DNA of 64,000 nucleotides from Malus domestica (taxonomy: Eukaryota > Streptophyta > Magnoliopsida > Rosales > Rosaceae): assembly GCF_042453785.1 (NCBI RefSeq), contig NC_091667.1:14536001-14600000 (forward strand). The letters are read 5' to 3'. The notes under the pieces are model-generated. The model was not told the DNA's origin, did not search any database, and saw only the letters and a list, made by a program, of their open reading frames with translations. The position numbers and the translations under genes are program-made. The first letter of the stretch is position 1. Each line of letters opens with the position of its first letter. Of this stretch, positions 38,433-49,499 are shown piece after piece.

Positions 38433-38631
38433 GGAAAAGAGATTTTGTTTGGATTTCTTCCATCAAATCTACCAAATCTTTCAATTCAGGCCCTTGAAAT
38501 TTGATCAAACAGCTAAAGTTATTATAACTTTTAAAGGGGCCTTTGTTTTTAGTCGTTAGATCAAATTTCAAAGGTTCGAATTGATGGATTTGGTGGATTT
38601 GATGGAAGGGATTCGGAGATGATCCCTTTCC
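38433..38631. mobile_element. MITE family A, copy 2
   Basis: Same family as the element 110 bases to its left, in the same orientation, with AAAGTTATTATAACTTTTAAAG in the centre and GGATTTGGTGGATTT near the right end. Confidence 0.8.
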
Positions 38632-38686
38632 GACTTAGGAACACCGTCCTGGATCCAGAGTAGGGCATGGCTGCAATATACTTTAA

Positions 38687-39582
38687 TGGCGTGTTTACCA
38701 ATCGGGGTTGGGATGGAATGAAAGGGAATCATTCTCGATTGAAAGAATTCCAGTGTTTACTCAACATTTTGGGAATGAAAACATGGTGGGGTCCACTAGA
38801 AAATAGGAATTCAATTCCAGAATTTAGAGAATTTGGAGGAAATGGATTATTGAGATGGAGGTGGTAATCCCACTCTAGGTGAAAGCCTCCATCCAAAATC
38901 ATACTTTCCTACCCAAAATACCCTTAAAATACTTCAGCGCCTAGCCCTCCATCAGTTTTTCTTTCTCGCCAACTCCCTTACAACTTCAACACCCGGACCC
39001 CTCCATCTGCACGTGCACTGTACCAGATTGAACTTTAAAGCTACCGTCAGAAGCTCGTCTGCGCTTGCACCATTGCAGGAATCCAAGGTTCTGACAAACT
39101 ATTCTCGAATCTGACGTTCTAACCCACACCGAGATTTCCCTGAAATCTAACTTGCACCGACGAAGGAGTAGGAAACAGAGAGAGGAAGGAGGAGATGAAA
39201 AAAGGGGAAAAAAATCAAAGGAAGGAGGAGATGAAAAAAAGGAAAAATAATCAAAGAAGAAAATACGGTTCTAGTCTTCTACGGCCACATATAAATCACT
39301 TTTTTATTTACTATTATATTATATAAAATTGTATTAAAAGAAATCAGCATAAAATATTTGATTTGTAGCAGTTTAGTAATTGTAATGTTTTATACTCCGA
39401 TTATGTTGAATTAGTAAACAATTTTATGGATTCACTGCCATTTTTATTCTGATTCCAGAACATTTTAGTAAACGGCTTTTATGAAAATCTGGATTTTGAT
39501 TCTCCTCAATCCAATTTCTCCTCAATTCAATTCATCTCAATCTAATTCCTCCAATTTTGATTACGGTTATGTAAACGAGCCA
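38687..39582. mobile_element. PIF/Harbinger-like MITE with TAA TSD
   Basis: Left end TGGCGTGTTTACCAATC and right end (inverse TGGCTCGTTTACATAACC) are inverted repeats flanked by TAA on both sides (38684-38686, 39583-39585). Subterminal GGAATTGAATT-type words recur inverted on the right. No transposase. Confidence 0.75.
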
Positions 39583-39589
39583 TAATAGT

Positions 39590-42470
39590 AAATTGCAAGT
39601 TGGGAGTAGATTTAGTGACGTGTCCATGTCCAGCTACTTAGATTAACTTGGAGGGCATGGAACATGATGCCAGCTTATTCAAATAAAAGGGATTAAAAAG
39701 ACGTGTTAACCCTGTATTCTTTGGTATCAGATTCACATGGAGATGGTGATTGATAATTGAGAAATTTATTTTCTTCTTACGTTTGCAATGATGTACAAAA
39801 TGCAGTGTTCTTGGTATCTGTATGCTGAGCAACGGTTTATAATCAAATCACTAACTATGCAAGATGAGTAGCTAACGTTGTCCAGTTAGCAAAACACATG
39901 TTAAAGAACTTAGCTAAATCATAAGTAAAATAAGTTGTGTGTTTTAACTGAACGGTGTCTGCCACTTATTTTGTCACATGATAAAGAAGTTCCCACCTAA
40001 GTTCTTCTCAAAGTTTATTCTTTACATATTCCCTAGTGGCAATGGCCAAGAGAGAAAGGCAGGTAAAAAGGGGTTGGAAAGGCCAAAATAGTTGTTATCT
40101 TTTGTGGTCAAAATTTCCAAAATGTAAGTGCATGGATCACATGTATTTTCATAAATGAAAAGTATGTTGTATGAAAGGTGGGGCACTAACATAGGTGTGA
40201 TTTCTTCATTTTGGGTTGAGGGGACAATGAGCTTTTTGGATCAAGTAATGCAGTTTGGGTTTGTATCCTGCAATGATGTTAACTTTCACATGACACTATT
40301 ACACCAACCCACATGATGCTGCTAGCCTTAGCCTGCCATAAATTGCACTATAAGATACCAATAACACTTCTTGGAATGATGTTTTTGGACTTCATTTCAA
40401 GTAATCCTACCAATACTTAGTACTAGCCACATTTGAGAGTGTCTCTTTCTTTGTATTTACGAGCAAATGACAGTCTAACATATATACATAAACAACTCGT
40501 TATAAATACAAAAGAAAAAGATTATGCATGTGGGTGGAACTTTAATTTGTGTCTTGAAACTTGTACGTATATGTCTTGAGATGCAGTTCTTTATATCTGT
40601 TTCACTACTGATGTGATGTAGGTAAGTCTCTCTTGCACGATAACGATAGCGAGGCTTCTTTGCCGGATCAATCTGGAATTGCATAAAATAGTGTTGAACA
40701 ATCACACATGACGACCGCAATGTGGTTATGATGGAATTGTAAGCTCACCTACCACATCACACAAAATGGAAAATTTAAAGAAATATGTAAAGACTAGTTT
40801 GAAATACAAATTACAATCATTATGTATGTATTTATATGGCGCAACATAATTATGAATTCATATAAAATACTTTAAAGTGTTGGACACTTGTAATCGAGTT
40901 ATACTATTTTCTATGAATTTCTTTGTTAATTTTCTATGTTTATTTATTTTTCTATATCTTAATAAAAAATAGATTGGGATTTTATTTATTTTGTTTTTGG
41001 TTAATGACTTGATCAAAGGTATCTAGAAGCTTAGGACAAATTTTGGTATGTGATATATATATCGCCTCATACATGAAATTAATTTTGAAATTGTTACTAA
41101 CACTATAAAAATTAAATTCCACACTCTAAAGTTTTTACATAGAATTTGACCAAAAAAAAAAGTTTTTACATATAAAAAAAAAAAAAACTTTTTGAGAAGT
41201 GCACAATTAGAGTATCTAAAAAAGAGATGTAAAAAATTCTACTTTAGACTATTTTAATTGACATCTCAGTTGGAATATGAAACTTTACAAAATATTATTT
41301 TGCCATGAGAGCTATAAAAATAAAATTTGATATCTCCATTGGAGATGGTTTTAGATTTTGGAGACACCTCTTATGAGAGTGTCTAAATTTTAGACCTTAC
41401 AATTTTGTACTCGAGAATTTTTTTTTTTTCAAGTATAATGATATATTTTATAGGAGGGGGAGTTCGGTTAAGCCACACAATGAACAACCTAATTTGATAT
41501 CGAATTCGTTATCTACGAGGTTCGAACCTAATACCTCTCACATAGAAGCAAATATATATACTATCAGACCGTAATAATAAGTAACATGTACTTAAGATTT
41601 AATATTTAATAATTAATAATTGAATAAGTAATATAGTTGGAGTAAACCTTTTGAAGATTATACACGGTTAGGGTCAATGTGAAGAAATTGAAATAGTCCA
41701 AGGTGGAGAAACTAGAATGAGAAACACATGATCCTACAAGGTCATTAATTAAGGGGCATCCCTGCATAATTTAATTATTGTAGTGATTAATTGCAGATTT
41801 GTCTATGTAATTAGTATAATGTGTCCTACTCATCACCATCATTATATCATAAAAAAATTGCAATTCCCCATCCCCACATTTCTCACATATTTTAATTTTT
41901 TACCCATAAATAAAGTTTTGACTTTTAGGTACTTAATCCTTATTTCTTTCATAGGATATTTCTGAAGGGAATTTATTTCAACAAGGAAAAAAAAACTAAA
42001 AATCAGTTACTTTTTTTATTTTTAAATTTCTTGTACCATGGCGTGGGTTTTTCGAATCCCGGCGACTCTTTAATATAACTTCTAATCTAACAAATCTATC
42101 GTTGACAAAAGAAAAAAAAGAAAAAAAGAAACCAAAACCAGCTATTTTTGCAGAAAACCACCATCAGATTAACAGATTTTAATCCAGTTTAAACAGTTTT
42201 TTTTGTCTTGTTTGATCTCCAATAAATATTGCAGTTCTTTGTCCTCTCATCTCCATCAATCTCTCTCTCCTCTTCTTCCTCTCTTTCTCTCTCTAAACAG
42301 CGATTAATCCCAAATCATTAACCCAAATCAAAAGCTTTCAACTTTATAGCTAGGGTTTAGTGGTGTTAGTGGGCTTAACATTAGCAGTGGGCCTAATAAA
42401 TACTAGTAACCTGGCCCAAAGGGTCCTAACCATTACCTAATCAGACATGGAAAAGAGGTAAAAGTAGCTC
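39590..42470. other. Long AT-rich intergenic region
   Basis: No gene is recognised. A minus-strand open frame at 40475-40720 with a basic Arg/Tyr patch has no family I know. A pyrimidine-rich stretch at 42230-42300 may belong to the leader region of the downstream epimerase gene. Confidence 0.35.
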
Positions 42471-42641
42471 ACTTGTTATTTTCTGCAACCACCGCCACCA
42501 CTGCCGCCGCCGCCACCGCCATTTTCTGAGGAAATATCGAGGAACCCAGTTCGTCAAACCCTAAACCGGATCCGAATCCAAGCTTTCCGGCCGAAATTCA
42601 GCAATCCGAGACCTGGGTTTTGCTCACATTCGCCATTGAAG

Positions 42642-43958
42642 ATGACCCAGCTCAAGCAAATGTCCCACCTTGACAACAGTCCGCCGACGCCTGGCAAGTT
42701 CAAGATGGACAAGTCGCCCTACATTCACCGCCTCCGCTTGCACGGCTCTCTCGCCAAGCTCACATTCTGGTCCTTTGTTTTCCTCGGCTTGATCTTGATC
42801 TTCTTCTTTCGCTCGCCATCCTCCAATTCTCTGCCGTCCGATCCCTTGCGCCGCTCTCTCAGAACCTACAATTGGGGCGGACCCGCCTGGGAAAAACGGG
42901 TCAGGTCCTCCGCCAAAGTCCGGTCCCGCCACGGAATCTCCGTCCTCGTCACCGGTGCGGCAGGCTTCGTCGGGACCCACGTGTCGGCGGCGCTCAAACG
43001 CCGCGGTGATGGGGTCCTTGGTCTGGACTGCTTCAATGACTACTACGACCCTTCGTTGAAGAGGGCTCGGCAGGCGCTTTTGGAGCGGAGTGGGGTGTTC
43101 ATTGTGGAAGGCGACATAAACGACGCTCCTTTGCTGAGCAAGCTCTTTGAGGTGGTGGCGTTCACCCATGTGATGCATTTGGCTGCCCAAGCTGGTGTGA
43201 GGTATGCCATGGAAAACCCAGGCTCATATGTTCATAGTAATATAGCTGGTCTTGTTAATCTTCTTGAAGTTTGTAAAAATGCAAATCCACAACCTGCAAT
43301 TGTTTGGGCAAGTTCTAGTTCTGTTTATGGATTAAATACTAAGGTACCCTTTTCGGAAAGAGACCGGACTGACCAGCCGGCTAGTCTTTATGCCGCCACC
43401 AAGAAAGCCGGTGAGGAAATTGCACACACTTACAACCATATCTATGGCCTTTCCCTTACCGGGTTACGGTTCTTTACTGTTTATGGCCCGTGGGGAAGGC
43501 CTGATATGGCATACTTCTTTTTCACAAGGGATATATTGAAGGGTAAGACCGTTCCAATCTTTGAGGGGGCTAATCATAGAACGGTTGCAAGGGATTTTAC
43601 CTACATTGATGATATTGTGAAGGGATGCTTGGCGTCATTAGATACCGCCGAGAAGAGTACTGGGAGTGGGGGAAAGAAGAAGGGGCCTGCCCAATTGCGG
43701 GTTTTCAATTTGGGGAATACATCACCTGTTCCAGTTACGGATCTTGTGACTATTTTGGAGAGACTTTTGAAGGTGAAGGCTAAGAGAAAGATAACAAAGT
43801 TGCCACGTAATGGGGATGTTCAGTTTACACACGCAAACATCAGTTTGGCTCAGAGGGAACTTGGATATAAGCCCACAACGGATCTGCAGACAGGGCTGAA
43901 GAAATTCGTTCGGTGGTACCTCAGTTACTATTCTGGTGGGAAGAAAGCCTCTGGATGA
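42642..43958 (+). CDS. GAE: UDP-glucuronate 4-epimerase, Golgi membrane
   Basis: The enzyme interconverts UDP-glucuronate and UDP-galacturonate, the donor for pectin synthesis, in the Golgi. The gene is a single exon of 438 residues, the size of Arabidopsis GAE proteins. A short cytosolic N-terminus is followed by one membrane segment (about 38-57, LAKLTFWSFVFLGLILIFFF), then a luminal short-chain dehydrogenase/reductase epimerase domain. This shows the NAD-binding GAAGFVG (105-111), SSSSVYG (224-230) and the catalytic Y250-x3-K254 in YAATK, then GLRFFTVYGPWGRPDMA and ARDFTYIDDIV. The start is the ATG at 42642; the in-frame TTG two codons upstream was rejected. The 5' leader is CCG/CCA-rich (42484-42520). 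Exon GC is higher than in the AT-rich flanks. Which GAE paralog it is cannot be said from here. Confidence 0.96.
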   Translation: MTQLKQMSHLDNSPPTPGKFKMDKSPYIHRLRLHGSLAKLTFWSFVFLGLILIFFFRSPSSNSLPSDPLRRSLRTYNWGGPAWEKRVRSSAKVRSRHGISVLVTGAAGFVGTHVSAALKRRGDGVLGLDCFNDYYDPSLKRARQALLERSGVFIVEGDINDAPLLSKLFEVVAFTHVMHLAAQAGVRYAMENPGSYVHSNIAGLVNLLEVCKNANPQPAIVWASSSSVYGLNTKVPFSERDRTDQPASLYAATKKAGEEIAHTYNHIYGLSLTGLRFFTVYGPWGRPDMAYFFFTRDILKGKTVPIFEGANHRTVARDFTYIDDIVKGCLASLDTAEKSTGSGGKKKGPAQLRVFNLGNTSPVPVTDLVTILERLLKVKAKRKITKLPRNGDVQFTHANISLAQRELGYKPTTDLQTGLKKFVRWYLSYYSGGKKASG

Positions 43959-45190
43959 TAAAATTCTTTTGATAGTGCGGTAGACCCCTTTGAATTCTTG
44001 TTGAATATAAATATTATGATTGTTTTTAACGTTTCTGTCAGTGCCCGTATTGTTTTTCTATATATCATTATGATGTAATGCCATATGAGGAGGAACCTTG
44101 TGAACTATGGTGAAGAAGTTTTGTGGTTGTGGGACATTGTCGTCTAAGTACTCCCATGCTGTATTGAGCGAAATTGAGGACCATCTCTTTCTATTTTTTG
44201 TTGGAATGTAATTGTTGGAGCTATGGCGTTGTAGAATTCATGACTGATAGAGCATATGCTAATTGGTGAACGTATATCATTGCCAAGCAATCAATAAAAT
44301 AGCGCACGATAGTTTGGATCCTAATTACCATATGAAGTGAATCACAATATTTTTGTGCAATACGTTATTTTTTTTCTTCATAAACTGCATTTTTTGTAAT
44401 TAATGTCTGTAATTGATGTCCATTGATTCCTATGCTGCAGTTTTATGGTTAATTTTGCAGCTGACTTTGTTGCCCTGCACTCTGACCTTTAGAACGAGGT
44501 TAAGTATGTCATGTAGCTCAACTGCAAGGCTAATCCTGCTCCCCCTTTATTGCTTAGAGTTAATGACAGATCATTCTTGCATATCAGGTTTGCATTTCAG
44601 TTTTCCTTTACTTTCTGGTTTATATTGTCAATAATACACATGATATTTGGGGTGCTAAAATTATATGTTCTGCTAAGCTTTATACTCTATATCACGAATT
44701 TGGGTGCTCATTTACTGTATTCCTTGGAAATGACATAGTTAGCCAAAGAACTTTTAATTTTTACTCTGAGTTAGATTTGAATCCTCTCTATCATTTGGTT
44801 ATCTCTCGTTTAGGGTTCTTATTAACCTTTTGGTTTTCTTCTTTTGTTGAAAGACGATGAATGTAGAAGTACATAAAAAAAGTGGAAACTGAAAACTTCT
44901 ATTCATTTATTTATATATCTTTCTTCTGTAGTCAATTTCTTTTGTTACAGACTTTAGCTTCTTCTTTTTCCTCCTTCGGCTGATTTTGGAAGTCCCGTTT
45001 GGCATTATACGTATGTTAAAACTTAAAACCACCTCAAGTAACTCTTTCATCTTTTTTTTATCCACATTTCCTTATTTCTGCATGATATAGTTTTGGTAAA
45101 CTGTATGTTGTCTTTGTTTTAGTAAGCGAGTTATGACAAAGATGATAATTCCATAGTCCAAATACAGGGTTGGACATTTTTTTTTTTAAA
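43959..45190. other. 3' flank of the epimerase gene, no further gene seen
   Basis: T-rich, intron- or UTR-like DNA. An AATAAA lies near 44292. No coding potential is recognised. Confidence 0.4.
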
Positions 45191-45195
45191 TTTCA

Positions 45196-45669
45196 GTAAC
45201 ATGTTATGTTATCAACACTGTTAATCTGTAGCATACATTCAACAAGAAACCGTCTAATAAAGTCCAGATTGAAAGTGCGGTAGCATAACACTTGTTGGGT
45301 AAGAAGACCGTTGACTTGCTTTTCATTACAATTCATTTATTTCTTGTAATCAATCTCATGTTCTGCCAATTTTAGTTCCAGAAGATGGCAAGAATACGCT
45401 TGGTTTTTTGTTAAACTGTCTTTACATGCTTGGGGAAGATTGCATTCTATTATAAACTAGTAGTTTGTGTCTTGGATGGCTAATAAGTTGCAGGAGTACT
45501 GAGTCATTAAGATTATTTTGAAAGAAGTTCGAGAAGGGGTAATATTCTTTTCTCAGATATCTGGCATGTTATGTTATCAACACTGTTAATCTGTAGCATA
45601 CATTCAACAAGAAACCGTCTAATAAGGTCCAGATTGAAAGTGCGGTAGCATAACACATGTTGGGTAAGA
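45196..45669. repeat. Pair of about 105-base direct repeats
   Basis: 45199-45303 and 45567-45667 share ATGTTATGTTATCAACACTG and CATACATTCAACAAGAAACC through to GCATAACAC.TGTTGGGTAAG with only a few differences. The 265 bases between are unique. The repeats could be flanks of a deletion/duplication event or ends of a small element, but no TG...CA ends or TSD were found. Confidence 0.8.
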
Positions 45670-45995
45670 AAAAATTATCAAGTTTTGGCAGAGGGTGCAG
45701 AAAGGAACGGAAAGAGTGGGAAGGCGTCAAGCGTATAGTTGTCTCGGATCATTTGACCTGTTGAACGGAACAGTAAGCTTCAAAAGGTAATCAGTTTTCT
45801 TCTATGCCGATTCGACATATGTTTATATGTGGTGTTAGTTTGTTTTTGCATATTTAGACGTTTATTGCCTTTCATTATATGTTTTTTCGGAGAGGGGCCG
45901 TCCTCTTTTAACAATTCAATTATTTGATTTGCCTGAATTTTGGACACTTCTGAGAAATTGTGTTGGGTGTGTGCCTGATTTAACTTGTCAGCAAA

Positions 45996-46188
45996 GGAAA
46001 GGGATCCTCTCCCGATCCCTTCCTCCTAATCCATCAAGTTCGGGGATCCGGGCCATTGAAATTTGATTAAACGGCTAAAGTTATTATAACTTTTAAAGTG
46101 GGCCTTTGTTTGTAGCCGTTGGATCAAATTTTAATGGTTTGGATCTTCGGTGGATTAGGCGGTAGGGATCTGGAGAGGATCCTTTTCC
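45996..46188. mobile_element. MITE family A, copy 3, with a 9-bp TSD
   Basis: Ends GGAAAGGGATCCTCTCC and its inverse GGAGAGGATCCTTTTCC, with centre AAAGTTATTATAACTTTTAAAG. The 9-bp GTCAGCAAA lies on both sides (45987-45995, 46189-46197), which points to a Mutator-type partner for family A. Confidence 0.9.
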
Positions 46189-46654
46189 GTCAGCAAAGCC
46201 TAATAAGTAATTTCAAAAATCCAGTCGGTCATTTGGTTCCAATATGAATTTTCTTGAATTGACATTGGTTGGATTTAGCTAAATTCTGTCATCTGTGCGG
46301 GCGTGGACGGTCGTGAATAATTGATTGTTAGGAGGCCCATCGTTAAACAACTGACGCTAACATAGCTCCTAATTTCAGGCACCTGTGATACGATACCAAT
46401 GATCAAAACCGGATATCACTGTACAGTTGATTTTCTCATCAACCAAACAGAATGTCTCAATTTAGTAACGGCAATTAGGGGCAACTATTCTATACAACAA
46501 ATAGAAATTAATGACACTAAACTATAATGTTAGTGACAATAAATGGAGGCACTTTTAGTGATGAATGATATTACTCCAATTGCTAGAGACGATTTGCTTG
46601 GACAGGATAACTCACTAGTTTCAAAGCATAATAAAAGAAAATGGTGATATCTAT

Positions 46655-46790
46655 GCGGGACACTCATTTCCCCTTCGACCGGGTTGAAATTCCCAGCAAG
46701 ATTTTTATTGAGGCAGATGTAATTGCACCCTATTCTCATCTCTTGTACATCTTTCCAATTTCTATGAATGAATATCATACTATATCTAAA
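46655..46790 (+). repeat. Retroelement 3'-end-like sequence, copy 2
   Basis: GGGACACTCATTTCCCCTTCG followed by a GGTTGAAATTCCC and AGATTTTTATTGAGGC pattern matches 3005-3160. No coding part is attached. Confidence 0.35.
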
Positions 46791-47223
46791 AAAAAATCCC
46801 CCTAAAACTGATCGTATTGAAGGGAATACCTTCCTTCATAAATATTTCATCTTCTACCTTCAAACGTGAACAACGCTTATAACTTGTCCTCTATTTCTTT
46901 CTTCAATATACCTTAATCTAGTGAGTTGTGTTTTCAAGTCAATCCTCCAAAAGAAACGCACCACAAAAAGCTACTTGGGTTAGCGTGGTGAGTAGAGTGA
47001 TGAGTATGAATAGGCTAGATTCAGAGTTTAAAACCGTATAATGTAACAAAAAGAAAGACGCAGCACAAAAGGATGGTAAAAATCAAGCAAACCAATATAG
47101 CAACTGAAATATTCCATGGTCAAACCAATTAAAAATAAAAGCTGTGATTGATCATTAGTTGAAAATTATTACCTAGGCTACTACAAAACAAAAACAAATG
47201 GGCGGAATTGCTGTGAGTGAGGA

Positions 47224-47360
47224 ATCCCACATCGACAAACAACCAAAGGATCTCCCTTATCGCTGATTCTGCACAAGAATCTCCCTTCCTGAACTATAAA
47301 TCGTCCTAAGATTTGCACCGCATAGGGTACAGCAGCCTCAACCATACCTTTCTCTGCCAA
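47224..47360 (+). promoter_or_regulatory. snRNA-promoter-like sequence leading to a U2-like 5' end
   Basis: ATCCCACATCG (47224-47234) fits the plant snRNA upstream element RTCCCACATCG. TATAAA lies at 47295-47300. ATACCTTTCTCTGCC at 47344-47358 matches the first 15 nt of U2 snRNA at 14 positions as I remember them. RTE LINE sequence follows directly. Spacing between upstream element and TATA (about 60 bases) is longer than the usual 30-35, so this may be a decayed or chance arrangement. Confidence 0.35.
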
Positions 47361-47362
47361 AA

Positions 47363-48459
47363 TGTATACAAAGATATAGAGATGGGAAAAAGGATTTACA
47401 CATGGTCTTTATAGATTTGGAAAAAGCGTATGATAGGGTCCCAAGAGACATTCTTTGGAGGATTTTAGAGAAGAAAGGAGTACGAGTAGCATATATCCAA
47501 GCTATAAAGGATATGTATGAAGGAGCAAAGACCGCCGTAAGAACTCATGAAGGACAAACCGAAAGCTTTCCCATAACTGTAGGATTACATCAAGGCTCAT
47601 CCTTAAGTCCTTACCTTTTTGCGTTGGTAATGGATGAGTTAACAGGACATATTCAAGATGATATTCCTTGGTGTATGCTTTTCGCAGACGATATAGTGTT
47701 GATAGATGAAACTCAGGAAGGGGTAAATGCAAAGCTTAACCTTTGGAGAGAAGTGTTGGAATCTAAAGGTCTTCGCCTCAGCCGATCAAAGACAGAATAT
47801 ATGGAGTGCAAGTTCAGTGCAAATGGAGGCCAAAACGAGTTAGGGGTGAGGATCGGAGATCAAGAAATACCAAAGAGCGACCGTTTTCGTTACCTAGGAT
47901 CTATCTTGCAAAAGAACGGAGAATTAGATGGAGATCTCAACCATAGAATACAAGCTGGATGGATGAAGTGGAAGAGTGCATCCGGCGTGTTGTGTGACCG
48001 CCGTATGCCACTGAAGCTCAAGGGAAAATTTTATAGGACGGCAATAAGGCCGGCAATGCTGTATGGCACAGAATGTTGGGCGGTGAAACATCAACACGTA
48101 CACAAAATGGGTGTAGCGGAGATGAGGATGCTTCGTTGGATGTGTGGGCACACGAGAAAGGATAAGATTAGGAATGAGGATATCCGGGGTAAAGTAGGAG
48201 TAGCCGAAATTGAAGGAAAGATGAGAGAAAATCGGTTACGGTGGTTTGGACATGTGCAAAGAAGGCCTACTGACGCTCCGATTAGAAGATGCGACTATGG
48301 GACAGAGGTTCAGGGCCGAAGGGGTAGAGGAAGACCTAGGAAAACTTTGGAAGAGACTCTAAGAAAAGACTTAGAGTACTTGGATCTAACGAAGGACATG
48401 ACACAGGATCGAGCACAATGGCGTTCTAAGATTCATATAGCCGATCCCACTCAGTGACT
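47363..48459 (+). mobile_element. RTE-clade LINE, copy 1, truncated at both ends
   Basis: The element starts inside the RT domain and lacks the endonuclease. It ends within its 3' UTR (CATATAGCCGATCCCACTCAG), where retroelement sequence takes over. Compared with 53475-53531 it misses the last bases and the TTG tail. Confidence 0.85.
47402..48457 (+). pseudogene. RTE-type reverse transcriptase, 5'-truncated ORF
   Basis: A 351-codon uninterrupted frame; homology begins slightly earlier at 47369 ([11 protein letters not shown]). Palm motifs are visible in order: [14 protein letters not shown] (motif A, catalytic Asp), [20 protein letters not shown] (B) and FADDIVLI (catalytic FADD, C). These are followed by [14 protein letters not shown], the thumb, and a C-terminal zone with [11 protein letters not shown] and [11 protein letters not shown]. 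Endonuclease and N-terminal RT fingers are missing, so it cannot retrotranspose. The ORF being open suggests a relatively young insertion. RTE LINEs of this type share their 3' end with plant SINEs. Confidence 0.88.
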
Positions 48460-48717
48460 TGGATTTTCCAAGTCTCCAACCAAGAAGTTTTCCTCACTCG
48501 GGAAATTAAGGGAACACTACCCCAACCTACATGCTCCACTCAGAAAGCTTCAACATACAAGCTTCAACAAAAGAAAATTCAAAGAACTTAGCGAAGAAGG
48601 CTTTGGTGTATTTAACACAATACGTTGAAATGAAGGAAAGCTTATTTATTGATATCCCCGATAAGCTACAAATATGTACATATACATGAGTCAAAATAAA
48701 CACACAAGAGGGAGCCT

Positions 48718-49392
48718 TCACAAAGGTTGCTTAGGAGAAGTCTCAGCAGTCGGTAGAGCCCCAGAAAGAGAAGGCACCGGAGGGGGATCATTTGGAGCCT
48801 CAGTACTGGACAAAACCCTAGAAGGAGGAGGCATCAGAGGTTGATCATTTGGAGCTTCATTACGCGGTACAGCCCCAGAAGACGAAGGCAATAAATGCCT
48901 TTGGAACAAACCCACAAATCTCTGATGATCAAGTAAAACCTGACCATCAGTTTCCTTCATCTGGTCAAGCTTCCTTTTCATGTTTGTAGCATAGTCATGT
49001 GCGAGCCGGTGCAACTGTTTATTCTCATGCTTGAGCCCTCTAATCTCCTGTTTGAGACTCATCACTTCAGCCGCCAATGATTCAACTTGGCGGGTTCGAG
49101 CAAATAGGCGTTGTGCCATATTAGACACAGAACCTGCACACTGAACACTGAGAGCCAGCGAATCCTTAACAGCTAACTCATCAGACCGTTTGGAAAGTAG
49201 TCTGTTATCTTTGGGAGTGAGAAGGTTCCTGGCCACCACCGCAGCGGTCATATCATTCTTCATCACGGAATCCCCAACGGTAAGAGGACCAGTTGGGGAG
49301 ACGAAGGATGGGCGCCATATGTTGTCTGGAGAAGGCGGGGCTGCCTCTTCAACAAGGTTCAAGTCAAAACGACGGTCGGAGGGGCCAGACAT
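48718..49392 (-). CDS. Hypothetical coiled-coil protein of a retroelement
   Basis: A 224-residue frame starts from ATG at 49392 (MSGPSDRRFDLNLVEEAAPP); an in-frame TTG two codons upstream was rejected as start. Residues about 95-150 have heptad-like Leu/Val spacing (VESLAAEVMSLKQEIRGLKH, LHRLAHDYATNMKRKLDQMK), suggesting a coiled coil. The C-terminal part is a Pro/Ser-rich repeat of SLSGALPTAE/APNDPP-like segments. No known enzyme motif. It lies inside the repeat-rich retroelement and runs opposite to the presumed LTR direction. Function unknown; a captured gene or an element-specific product are both possible. Confidence 0.5.
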   Translation of the reverse strand: MSGPSDRRFDLNLVEEAAPPSPDNIWRPSFVSPTGPLTVGDSVMKNDMTAAVVARNLLTPKDNRLLSKRSDELAVKDSLALSVQCAGSVSNMAQRLFARTRQVESLAAEVMSLKQEIRGLKHENKQLHRLAHDYATNMKRKLDQMKETDGQVLLDHQRFVGLFQRHLLPSSSGAVPRNEAPNDQPLMPPPSRVLSSTEAPNDPPPVPSLSGALPTAETSPKQPL

Positions 49393-49499
49393 TTTCAAAG
49401 GTGTTGAAGAGAGAAGAGGTCGGACAAATCAAGATCTTAGAAGTGCAAGAATGAAGCTTCTACTGGTGGAGATTCAAGTGTGCTTTGGAACTTAATGCC

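Noticed and set aside
40475..40720. Small basic peptide gene on the minus strand
   Set aside because: No start context, signal peptide or family could be recognised; AT-rich ends look non-coding.
47924..48151. Minus-strand ORFs within the RTE RT region
   Set aside because: They are shadows of the plus-strand RT frame, which carries the recognisable motifs.
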